A stretch of 5,138 nucleotides of DNA, taken from NCBI GenBank assembly GCA_027487195.1, contig JAIYEB010000107.1, positions 1 to 5,138 of the forward strand. The letters are read 5' to 3'. The position numbers and the translations under genes are program-made. The notes under the pieces are model-generated. The model worked only from the letters and a program-made list of their open reading frames with translations, was not told the origin of the DNA and did not search any database. Within the stretch, counting starts at the first letter, position 1. Each line of letters opens with the position of its first letter. Source of the stretch: Hyphomicrobiales bacterium. GTDB lineage: Bacteria; Pseudomonadota; Alphaproteobacteria; Rhizobiales; UBA4765. Shown piece by piece: positions 1 through 5,138 of this stretch.

Positions 1-860
1 ATGGCCGCGGCGATGGTGTCCACTCCAACAGGCCCCCCGCCATAGTTGAGCGCAACAGCGTTGAGATAGCGCCGGTCCAGCACATCAAGCCCGATGGAAT
101 CGACCTCAAGCGCGATCAGTGCGCGATCAGCCACGGGCCTGTCGATGGCTCCGCCGCCACCAACCAGGGCAAAATCGCGAACGCGGCGCAGCAACCGTCC
201 TGCAATGCGCGGCGTGCCCCGGGCACGACGGGCAATTTCATGAGCACCATCTTCCGTGATCGCAATGCCCATCACGCGCGCGCCGCGCTTCACGATGAAT
301 TCAAGCTCGGGAATTGTGTAGAAGTTGAGCCGGATCGGGATGCCGAAACGATCGCGCAAAGGCGTGGTCAAAAGCCCTGCGCGGGTCGTCGCGCCAACCA
401 GGGTGAACTTGGCAAGATCAATCCGCACAGAGCGGGCCGCGGGCCCTTCCCCGATGATCAAATCGAGCTGGAAATCCTCCATCGCAGGATAGAGCACTTC
501 CTCGACAGCCGGGCTCAGACGATGGATTTCATCAATGAAAAGGACATCGCGGTCCTCAAGGTTTGTCAGCAGGGCTGCGAGGTCACCGGCTTTTGCAATG
601 ACAGGGCCAGAGGTTGCGCGAAAACCGACGCCGAGTTCCTTCGACATGATCTGTGCCAGCGTGGTCTTGCCAAGACCCGGCGGGCCGGCAAACAGCACAT
701 GGTCAAGCGCCTCCTGGCGCGACTTCGCAGCGGCGATGAAGACGCGCAGGTTCGAACGCGCCTGCTCCTGGCCGACAAAATCATCCAGCGATTGCGGGCG
801 GATCGACGCTTCCATGACGTCTTCTTCGCGCCGTGCGGAGTTAAGGACCTCGCGCGCCAT
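1..860 (-). CDS. ruvB: Holliday junction branch migration ATPase RuvB (3' end cut by window edge)
   Basis: RuvB is the hexameric AAA+ motor that pumps DNA through the RuvA-bound Holliday junction during recombination and repair. Translating the minus strand from ATG 860 gives 286 uninterrupted residues. Visible motifs are Walker A GPPGLGKT (59-66, Lys65), Walker B LFIDE (107-111), sensor-1 region GATTR (156-160), the LRDRFG segment with the presumed arginine finger Arg171, and the sensor-2 motif GTPRIA (215-220). The winged-helix domain begins after about residue 255 and is cut at the left edge. About 50-60 residues are missing compared with the 336-residue E. coli protein. An AGGAG lies 11 nt before the ATG, a rather long spacing. 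An in-frame ATG at 815 is possible but would remove the usual charged N-terminus. The start lies 26 bp after the ruvA stop, so the two are very likely one operon. Identity is secure. Confidence 0.97.
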   Translation of the reverse strand, partial: MAREVLNSARREEDVMEASIRPQSLDDFVGQEQARSNLRVFIAAAKSRQEALDHVLFAGPPGLGKTTLAQIMSKELGVGFRATSGPVIAKAGDLAALLTNLEDRDVLFIDEIHRLSPAVEEVLYPAMEDFQLDLIIGEGPAARSVRIDLAKFTLVGATTRAGLLTTPLRDRFGIPIRLNFYTIPELEFIVKRGARVMGIAITEDGAHEIARRARGTPRIAGRLLRRVRDFALVGGGGAIDRPVADRALIALEVDSIGLDVLDRRYLNAVALNYGGGPVGVDTIAAA

Positions 861-886
861 CTACGCCAAAACTCCTGGAAGATCGC

Positions 887-1504
887 TCACTTCGCAAGTT
901 CCTTCAGGCCCTGGCGGATCAGCTTTTCGGTCGGCGCATCATCGCCCATCACGCGCAAGGCAGACGCAATGGCAGCGCTTGCCTGCGCCTGGGCGTAGCC
1001 GAGATTGATGAGCGCCGAGACAGCTTCGGCAACAGGCCTGGGCGCGGTCTTGTCCGCCACCGCACCGCCGATCTTTGCCACCAGCGGATCAAGTCCTGCA
1101 AGGCCCGGAGCCTTGTCTTTCAATTCCTGGCAAAGACGCGCAGCAAGCTTTGGCCCAACGCCATTGGCCCGCGAGATCGAAGCCTTGTCGCCTGTTGCAA
1201 TGGCAGTCGCGAGATCGCTTGGGTCAAGAGCGGACAAGATGCCAAGCCCGACACGCGCCCCGACGCCCTGAACTGTCGTCAGCAGCCGGAACCATTCGCG
1301 CTCAGCGGCTGAATGAAAGCCGTAGAGCTTGATTGCGTCTTCGCGCACGTGGGTTTCGATGAACACGACACCCGCCTCCCCACGCGGGGGCAGCCGGGTC
1401 AGTGTGCGCGAGGAACAGAACACCTCGTAGCCCACGCCCGCCACATCGACGATGACGTGGTCATCGCCATACTCATCCATGATGCCCTTGAGCTTGGCGA
1501 ACAT
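887..1504 (-). CDS. ruvA: Holliday junction DNA-binding protein RuvA
   Basis: RuvA binds the four-way junction as a tetramer or octamer, holds it in the open square form and loads RuvB rings. The 205-residue product has the normal family length and architecture. An OB-fold domain (about 1-62, starting MFAKLKG) carries the acidic pin Glu55-Asp56 in HVREDA, the same residues and numbering as in E. coli. Two helix-hairpin-helix motifs follow (VQGVGARVG, 78-86, and ANGVGPKLA, 113-121). A linker rich in Ala and Pro leads to domain III (about 158-205, ALINLGY), which contacts RuvB. The start is supported by a strong GGGGAGG five bases upstream on the minus strand. ruvB follows after 26 bp. ruvC, which often precedes ruvA in proteobacteria, is not upstream; a divergent aminotransferase is there instead. 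Confidence 0.97.
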   Translation of the reverse strand: MFAKLKGIMDEYGDDHVIVDVAGVGYEVFCSSRTLTRLPPRGEAGVVFIETHVREDAIKLYGFHSAAEREWFRLLTTVQGVGARVGLGILSALDPSDLATAIATGDKASISRANGVGPKLAARLCQELKDKAPGLAGLDPLVAKIGGAVADKTAPRPVAEAVSALINLGYAQAQASAAIASALRVMGDDAPTEKLIRQGLKELAK

Positions 1505-1651
1505 GCCGCCTCCCCGAAAATGTCGAACAAGCGGGACAAGGAATCGCAGGGCACGTCAACAGCAAACGCATATGCCCGGCGCGTCTGTGCGCTTGCCCGT
1601 GCCTTTGTCCCAAGCTACGCCATGAAAACATGCAACAGCAGGAGAGAAGTC
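1505..1651. promoter_or_regulatory. divergent intergenic region between ruvA and the aminotransferase gene
   Basis: This 147-bp gap must hold the start signals for ruvAB (leftward) and the aminotransferase (rightward), unless transcription enters from elsewhere. Visible are a ruvA Shine-Dalgarno (GGGGAGG on the minus strand, near 1509-1515), an aminotransferase Shine-Dalgarno (AGGAGA, 1640-1645) and an 8-bp palindrome GCATATGC (1568-1575). A TTGCCC at 1593-1598 has a 17-bp spacer to TACGCC, but that -10 match is poor. On the minus strand a TTGACG (1559 to 1554) has no recognisable -10 at 16-18 bp. I could not assign a sigma-70 promoter with confidence. No perfect alphaproteobacterial LexA site (GTTC-N7-GTTC) is present. 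Confidence 0.45.
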
Positions 1652-2503
1652 ATGGCCTGGTCGAACACTTGGACGTTTCTGGATGGTGCCTGGCACCAGG
1701 GCAACGTCAATGTGATGGGTGTCCGCGATCATGCCTTCTGGCTTGGCTCCTCGGTTTTCGATGGCGGGCGCACCTTTGAAGGTGTCATGCCGGACCTCAG
1801 GCTCCACATGGAGCGGGTCAATCGCAGCGCACTTGCGCTCGGGCTTGATCCGGTGGTCTCGCCGGATCGATGGATGGAGCTTGCGGTTGAGGGGCTGAAG
1901 AAGTTTGGTCCAAACCCCGCGCTCTATGTCCGCCCGATGTATTGGGGGACCGAAGGGTCGATGTCGGGCGTTATGGTTGAGCCGGCGTCCACACGCTGGT
2001 GCCTGAGCATGTACGAAACGCCCATGCCGGAGCCCAAGGGTGCAGCCATCACGCTGTCGCCATTCCGGCGGCCAACCATGGAAACCATGCCGGTCAACGC
2101 CAAGGCCGGCTGCCTTTACCCAAACAATGGGCGCGCACTCGCCGAGGCGCGCGGGCGCGGGTTCGATAACGCCTTGATGTGCGACATGCTCGGCAACGTT
2201 GCGGAACTCGCAACAGCCAACGTCTTCATGGTCAAGGACGGCGTTGTGATGACGCCAATTTCAAACGGCACGTTCCTGTCCGGGATCACGCGTTCGCGCG
2301 TGCTGGACCTGCTCAAGGCCGATGGCGTGCCGGTTTTGGAAAAGGTGCTGACCAAGGCCGACTTCCTGACAGCCGACGAGATTTTCTCTTCGGGTAATTT
2401 CGGCAAGGTCCAGCCCATCACGCGGATCGAGGAGCGCTCGCTCCAGCCAGGCCCGATGAGCCGCAAGGCGCGTGAACTCTACTGGGCCTACGCCCACGCC
2501 TGA
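1652..2503 (+). CDS. class IV PLP-dependent aminotransferase, branched-chain aminotransferase-like
   Basis: The 283-residue product is a fold-type IV aminotransferase, probably cytoplasmic, exchanging amino groups between an amino acid and a 2-oxo acid. The Schiff-base lysine is Lys151 in the NAKAG motif. PLP-phosphate contacts are expected from Arg55 (LHMERVNRSA), Glu185 and Asn190 (AELATANVF) and the GIT motif at 211-213. The BCAT-like elements VFDGGR (35-40) and YVRPM (92-96) resemble IlvE VFEGIR and YIRPL. The segment SGNF (247-250) replaces the SGTA that binds the substrate carboxylate in E. coli IlvE, so branched-chain specificity is not assured. An AGGAGA lies 6 nt before ATG 1652. An in-frame ATG at 1622 would add ten residues of unlikely sequence and has no comparable ribosome site. 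The gene stands alone, divergent from ruvA and 366 bp before aapJ. It could instead be a D-amino-acid or other class IV transaminase. Confidence 0.9.
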   Translation: MAWSNTWTFLDGAWHQGNVNVMGVRDHAFWLGSSVFDGGRTFEGVMPDLRLHMERVNRSALALGLDPVVSPDRWMELAVEGLKKFGPNPALYVRPMYWGTEGSMSGVMVEPASTRWCLSMYETPMPEPKGAAITLSPFRRPTMETMPVNAKAGCLYPNNGRALAEARGRGFDNALMCDMLGNVAELATANVFMVKDGVVMTPISNGTFLSGITRSRVLDLLKADGVPVLEKVLTKADFLTADEIFSSGNFGKVQPITRIEERSLQPGPMSRKARELYWAYAHA

Positions 2504-2556
2504 CGAAAGCGCCACACCATGACCATGTGCCTGGGCCACCGGTTCTCCGGGCTCAC

Positions 2557-2572
2557 TGGCACGGCAGGAGCT
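2557..2572 (+). promoter_or_regulatory. candidate sigma-54 (-24/-12) promoter for the aap operon
   Basis: The sequence reads TGGCACG-GCAG-GAGCT. The -24 element matches the sigma-54 consensus TGGCACG completely. The -12 element matches TTGCW only in its GC and the following T. The invariant GG (2558-2559) and GC (2570-2571) have the required 12-bp offset. Transcription would start near 2583 and give a leader of about 287 nt before aapJ. The Rhizobium general amino-acid permease is known to be under Ntr control, which makes the site plausible. The weak -12 half, the long leader and overlap with a hairpin keep confidence low. Confidence 0.3.
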
Positions 2573-2672
2573 TCGCGCGCGCCGCGCTTCCCATAGCGCG
2601 CCCGCCCTTGGTCCGGCCACTCCACGGCGCCGGCAAAGAAGTGCTCTTGATTCCAGCATGCCAGGTGCGAAC

Positions 2673-2693
2673 TGCCTGCGAATAACGCAGGCA
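2673..2693. repeat. perfect 8-bp inverted repeat (5-nt loop)
   Basis: TGCCTGCG and CGCAGGCA flank AATAA, forming a perfect dyad. It is followed almost at once by an 8-bp palindrome CTCATGAG (2695-2702). No T-run follows on the plus strand, so a rho-independent terminator for the aminotransferase gene is unlikely. It may be an operator or a processing or boundary hairpin. Confidence 0.5.
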
Positions 2694-2762
2694 ACTCATG
2701 AGCCGCTTCGATCATTGCCCATCAACGCAGCAAATACGGGCTTCACTTCTCGTCGCGGAGTG

Positions 2763-2867
2763 CTACGTAGTCCCTCTAGCGGGAGGTCGTGCCACTGAGT
2801 GGTGCGAGGTTCCTGTGCCGGTTCGAGATCCGGTGGTATTCGTTCACACGTTTCCTAGGGGTGAAAC
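2763..2867 (+). promoter_or_regulatory. structured 5' leader of aapJ with alternative hairpins around the ribosome binding site
   Basis: Consecutive elements predict RNA structure. They are the palindrome CTACGTAG (2763-2770); a short TCCC/GGGA stem (2771-2784); a nine-pair stem TCGTGCCAC / GTGGTGCGA with loop TGA (2787-2807), including two G-U pairs; and CCGG/CCGG around TTCGAGAT (2818-2833). Last come two mutually exclusive stems near the start codon, TTCAC (2843-2847) with GTGAA (2861-2865), or GTTTC (2850-2854) with GAAAC (2863-2867). Both place the Shine-Dalgarno AGGGG (2857-2861) in or beside the hairpin. I do not recognise a known riboswitch class. Function as translational control is inference. 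Confidence 0.4.
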
Positions 2868-2869
2868 AG

Positions 2870-3928
2870 ATGAAGTTGTTCAACATCAAGGCGACCGGCG
2901 TTGCCGCAGCAGTCGCTGCCTTGGCCGCCTTTGCCGTTCCGTCGATGCCGACGCCAGCCGAAGCCGGCGCAGCGCTCGACGCGATCAAGCAGCGTGGTAC
3001 GCTGCGCTGCGGCGTACAGGGCCCATCAAACCCGGGCTTTGGCGTGCCAAATGCTCAGGGCCGTTGGGAAGGTTTCAATGTCGAGATCTGCCGCGCCATC
3101 GCGATCACGATCTTCAATGACCCTGAAAAGGTCCAGTTTGTTCCGGTCACGACCCAGTCGCGCTTCCCGGCCTTGTCTGCAGGCGAAGTCGACGTTCTGT
3201 CGAACAACACGACCTGGACGCTGACACGCGACAGCAATGTGAACCGGTTCAATTTCCCGGCTGTCGTGTTCTATGATGGCCAGGCCTTGATGGTTCCGCG
3301 CCGCCTGAACGTCACGGACACCCGCGGCCTTGATGGCGCAACCGTCTGCGTGCAGCCTGGCACAACGACTGAGTTGAACATCACCGACTATTTCCGCCAG
3401 AACAACCTTCGTTTCACCCCGGTCGTGATCGAAGCGCTGGACGAGCTGCGCCGCGCCTATGACGCCGGTCGTTGCGACGTGTTCACGAACGACTTCGCAG
3501 CGCTCGCCGCTCAGCGGACGTTGCTCACCAACCCGCGCGATCACGTGATTCTGCCGGCCCGCATTTCGAAGGAGCCGCTTGGCCCGACGATCCGTCAGGG
3601 CGATGAAGAGTTCACGAACATCGTGGCCTGGACCGTGTTTGCGCTGATCGATGCAGAAGAAATGGGCATCACACGCGCCAACGTCGATCAGATTGCAGCC
3701 TCTGCAACCAACCCGGTCGTTCGTCGTCTCCTCGGCGTCGAAGGCAACATGGGTGAATCGATCGGCGCTGCTGATCGCGGCTACGCCCGCGCCATCATCA
3801 AGGCGTTCGGCAACTATGGCGAGATCTTCGAGCGTCACCTCGGCACGCAGACCCCGCTCGGGCTCGAGCGTGGCATGAACAACATCTGGACCCGCGGCGG
3901 CCTGCTCTACGCACCCCCGGCCCGTTGA
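2870..3928 (+). CDS. aapJ: general L-amino acid ABC transporter, periplasmic substrate-binding protein AapJ
   Basis: AapJ captures L-amino acids in the periplasm and delivers them to the AapQM-AapP importer. The 352-residue product begins with a Sec signal peptide: basic start MKLFNIK, an Ala-rich hydrophobic core (9-23) and probable cleavage after AEA at 30-32. The mature part is a family 3 solute-binding protein. It opens with IKQRGTLRCGV (39-49), then GRWEGFNVEICRAIA (64-78), TTQSRFPALSAGEVDVL (94-110) and TTWTLTRDS (114-122), all typical of AapJ. Cys160 and Cys202 may form the disulfide common in this cluster. Its length is close to the roughly 340 residues of Rhizobium AapJ. The start was chosen from AGGGG eight bases upstream of ATG 2870 and from the signal peptide; the frame is open further upstream, including a GTG at 2861, but that would overlap the ribosome site. 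aapQ follows after a hairpin. Confidence 0.93.
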   Translation: MKLFNIKATGVAAAVAALAAFAVPSMPTPAEAGAALDAIKQRGTLRCGVQGPSNPGFGVPNAQGRWEGFNVEICRAIAITIFNDPEKVQFVPVTTQSRFPALSAGEVDVLSNNTTWTLTRDSNVNRFNFPAVVFYDGQALMVPRRLNVTDTRGLDGATVCVQPGTTTELNITDYFRQNNLRFTPVVIEALDELRRAYDAGRCDVFTNDFAALAAQRTLLTNPRDHVILPARISKEPLGPTIRQGDEEFTNIVAWTVFALIDAEEMGITRANVDQIAASATNPVVRRLLGVEGNMGESIGAADRGYARAIIKAFGNYGEIFERHLGTQTPLGLERGMNNIWTRGGLLYAPPAR

Positions 3929-3938
3929 TCTGATGCCG

Positions 3939-3969
3939 GACGGCGCGCGGGAACACCCTGCGCGCCGTC
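3939..3969 (+). terminator. strong intercistronic stem-loop between aapJ and aapQ
   Basis: GACGGCGCGC (3939-3948) pairs perfectly with GCGCGCCGTC (3960-3969). Inside it GGG pairs with CCC around an AACA loop, with a single bulged T at 3959, giving about 13 base pairs. Only TT and then mixed sequence follow directly; a T-rich stretch (about 3995-4006) lies too far away for a classic terminator. Such hairpins after binding-protein genes commonly protect the upstream mRNA or partly terminate, so that the binding protein exceeds the permease. That role is inferred here. Confidence 0.6.
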
Positions 3970-4029
3970 TTCGCCTCTCATGACGTCTGTTCCGTTGTTT
4001 TTCTTTATCGAGCGTATGGGTGCCCACTG

Positions 4030-5138
4030 ATGCCATCAGACATCACCGGCGAAGCAGCTGCCAAGCGCGCCGAAGGCGCGGCACGGTCTTCCAGCCCCCT
4101 CGATTTCTGGTTTGACGCCAAGATCCGCGGGATCATCCTGCAAACACTCGTTGTTGTGCTTCTGGTTTGGGTTGGCTGGTCCGGCTATCAGAACCTGATG
4201 GCGAACATGGCCTCGCGCGGCCTCACGTTCGGCTACGAGTATCTTGACCGGTCTGCAAACTTCGCAATCGGCGAGTCTCTCATACCTTTCGCATCCACTG
4301 ACAGCTATCGGCAGGCCTTGCTGGTCGGCTTCCTGAACACCTTGCGGGTGGCTGTGTTTGGCATCGTGCTCGCAACGATCCTGGGCGTCGTTTTCGGCGT
4401 CGCGCGTCTCTCGCCGAACCCGCTGCTCTCGCGCATGGTCATGACCTACATTGAGGTCGTGCGGAACACGCCCCTGCTTCTGCAGCTTTTCTTCTGGTAC
4501 GCCATCATTCTGGCCCTTCCCAGGCCGCGCGATGCGCCAAACCCGCTTCCCGGCGTCTACGTGTCCAATCGCGGTGCGCTTGTGCCGTGGATTAACTGGG
4601 ATGACAGGCTCTGGCTCATCATCGGCGCCGTTCTTGTCGCGTTGATCGCCATCTTTTTCATGAACCGGATGGCCCGCCTGCGCCAGGAACGCACCGGTGA
4701 GCGTAGGCCTGTATGGCCGATCAATCTCGCCGTGCTGTTTGGTTTGCCTGTCCTTGTGTCGTTCGCGTTTCAGGTGCCGCTCGTCATTTCTTGGCCCGTA
4801 TTGACTGGCCTGAACTTCCGGGGCGGAGCAACGCTGTCACCTGAGTTTGCAGCGCTCTTGACCGGTCTGACGCTGTATACGGCAGCCTTTATCGCGGAAA
4901 TCGTCCGCGCAGGCATTCAGGCCGTGTCCAAAGGCCAGTGGGAAGCGTCGCGCGCGCTTGGCCTACCCGCAAGCCGCATCATGCGTCTGGTCATTCTGCC
5001 CCAGGCGCTGCGCGTCATCATTCCACCGCTCACGAGCCAGTTCCTGAACCTGACCAAGAACTCGTCGCTCGCAGTTGCCATCGGCTATCCCGATCTGGTC
5101 CACGTCTCGAATACGACCATGAACCAGACCGGCAAGGC
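4030..5138 (+). CDS. aapQ: general L-amino acid ABC transporter, permease subunit AapQ (3' end cut by window edge)
   Basis: AapQ is one of two inner-membrane permease subunits of the Aap importer and pairs with AapM. From ATG 4030 the frame stays open to the window end (369 codons); about 30 more are expected compared with the roughly 400-residue Rhizobium protein. A charged cytoplasmic N-terminus is followed by a membrane segment (about 33-51). The family-typical RGLTFGYEYL (63-72) is next. The conserved permease core begins near residue 93 (SYRQALLVGFLNTLRV) and includes EVVRNTPLLLQLFFWY (142-157). A longer linker with further membrane segments follows, then the EAA loop (Glu305-Ala306-Ser307, Gly311, ending ILP at 322-324) that docks the ATPase AapP. 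No strong Shine-Dalgarno precedes the start; only a GGG near 4018-4020 is seen. It lies 101 bp after aapJ, almost certainly in the same operon. Confidence 0.93.
   Translation, partial: MPSDITGEAAAKRAEGAARSSSPLDFWFDAKIRGIILQTLVVVLLVWVGWSGYQNLMANMASRGLTFGYEYLDRSANFAIGESLIPFASTDSYRQALLVGFLNTLRVAVFGIVLATILGVVFGVARLSPNPLLSRMVMTYIEVVRNTPLLLQLFFWYAIILALPRPRDAPNPLPGVYVSNRGALVPWINWDDRLWLIIGAVLVALIAIFFMNRMARLRQERTGERRPVWPINLAVLFGLPVLVSFAFQVPLVISWPVLTGLNFRGGATLSPEFAALLTGLTLYTAAFIAEIVRAGIQAVSKGQWEASRALGLPASRIMRLVILPQALRVIIPPLTSQFLNLTKNSSLAVAIGYPDLVHVSNTTMNQTGK

Larger units (their letters stand above)
2504..2869. other. 366-bp non-coding region upstream of aapJ
   Basis: No convincing gene lies here. Open frames on both strands are short, lack good ribosome sites and show no recognisable family. 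The left part (2504-2640) contains a CCGG-TTCT-CCGG hairpin (2539-2550), a seven-pair hairpin with one bulged A (2551-2571) and a sigma-54-like site overlapping that hairpin. No T-tract terminator is evident for the aminotransferase gene. The right part (2673-2869) is dense in palindromes and hairpins listed separately, and probably contains the promoter and 5' leader of the aap operon. No tRNA was found; a GGTTCGAGATCC near 2820 resembles a T-arm but does not form one. Confidence 0.6.

Noticed and set aside
240..998. 252-codon plus-strand open frame opposite ruvB and ruvA
   Set aside because: It is antisense to clearly identified ruvB and ruvA, is rich in Arg and His as antisense frames are, and shows no family motif.
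1505..1535. Possible LexA/SOS box before ruvA
   Set aside because: One GTTC half-site is present on the minus strand (CTTGTTCGAC), but no second GTTC lies seven bases away. Only a poor partial match exists.
1593..1621. Sigma-70 promoter TTGCCC-17-TACGCC for the aminotransferase gene
   Set aside because: The -10 hexamer matches the consensus at only its first two positions, too weak to call.
2539..2571. Hairpins after the aminotransferase stop as a rho-independent terminator
   Set aside because: The stems are short or bulged and no T-run follows; the sequence continues as GC-rich TTCGCGCGCG.
2488..2715. 75-codon minus-strand open frame spanning most of the aminotransferase-aapJ gap
   Set aside because: Weak ribosome site, no recognised domain, overlap with the aminotransferase 3' end, and long spurious frames are common in GC-rich DNA. 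It also covers the inverted repeat at 2673-2693.
2815..2836. Possible tRNA T-arm (GGTTCGAGATCC)
   Set aside because: The loop between CCGG arms is 8 nt rather than 7. A 5-bp T-stem cannot form, and no acceptor, D or anticodon arms are found around it.
3026..4036. 336-codon minus-strand open frame opposite aapJ
   Set aside because: aapJ on the plus strand has clear family motifs and a signal peptide. The antisense frame has none and is a codon-bias shadow.

Overview
The window looks like an ordinary chromosomal segment of an alphaproteobacterium, most likely Hyphomicrobiales (Rhizobiales) or a close relative. This rests on the high G+C coding style, the RuvAB sequences, and an aapJ-aapQ pair of the general L-amino-acid permease type known from Rhizobium. 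Organism assignment is inference; no rRNA or other marker is present.

Layout. Positions 1-1504 (minus strand) hold ruvA followed by ruvB, the Holliday-junction branch-migration motor. ruvB runs off the left edge and lacks roughly its last 50-60 residues. A 147-bp divergent gap (1505-1651) separates ruvA from a plus-strand class IV (BCAT-like) PLP aminotransferase at 1652-2503. A 366-bp non-coding stretch (2504-2869) follows. It holds a candidate sigma-54 promoter, a perfect 8-bp inverted repeat, and a run of predicted hairpins that ends by enclosing the aapJ ribosome binding site. Then come aapJ (2870-3928, periplasmic binding protein), a strong GC-rich stem-loop (3939-3969), and aapQ (4030 to the right edge, permease subunit). 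aapM and aapP would be expected beyond the window.

How the genes fit together. RuvA and RuvB form one recombination-repair complex and are probably co-transcribed. AapJ captures L-amino acids in the periplasm and AapQ, with AapM and the ATPase AapP, imports them. The aminotransferase acts on amino or keto acids and is plausibly, but not demonstrably, linked to that uptake.

Novelty. No mobile element, CRISPR array, tRNA, phage gene or defence system is visible. The items most worth a second look are regulatory (the aapJ leader, the sigma-54-like site and the aapJ/aapQ intercistronic stem-loop) and the active-site departures of the aminotransferase from classical IlvE. I do not see a convincing undescribed system here.
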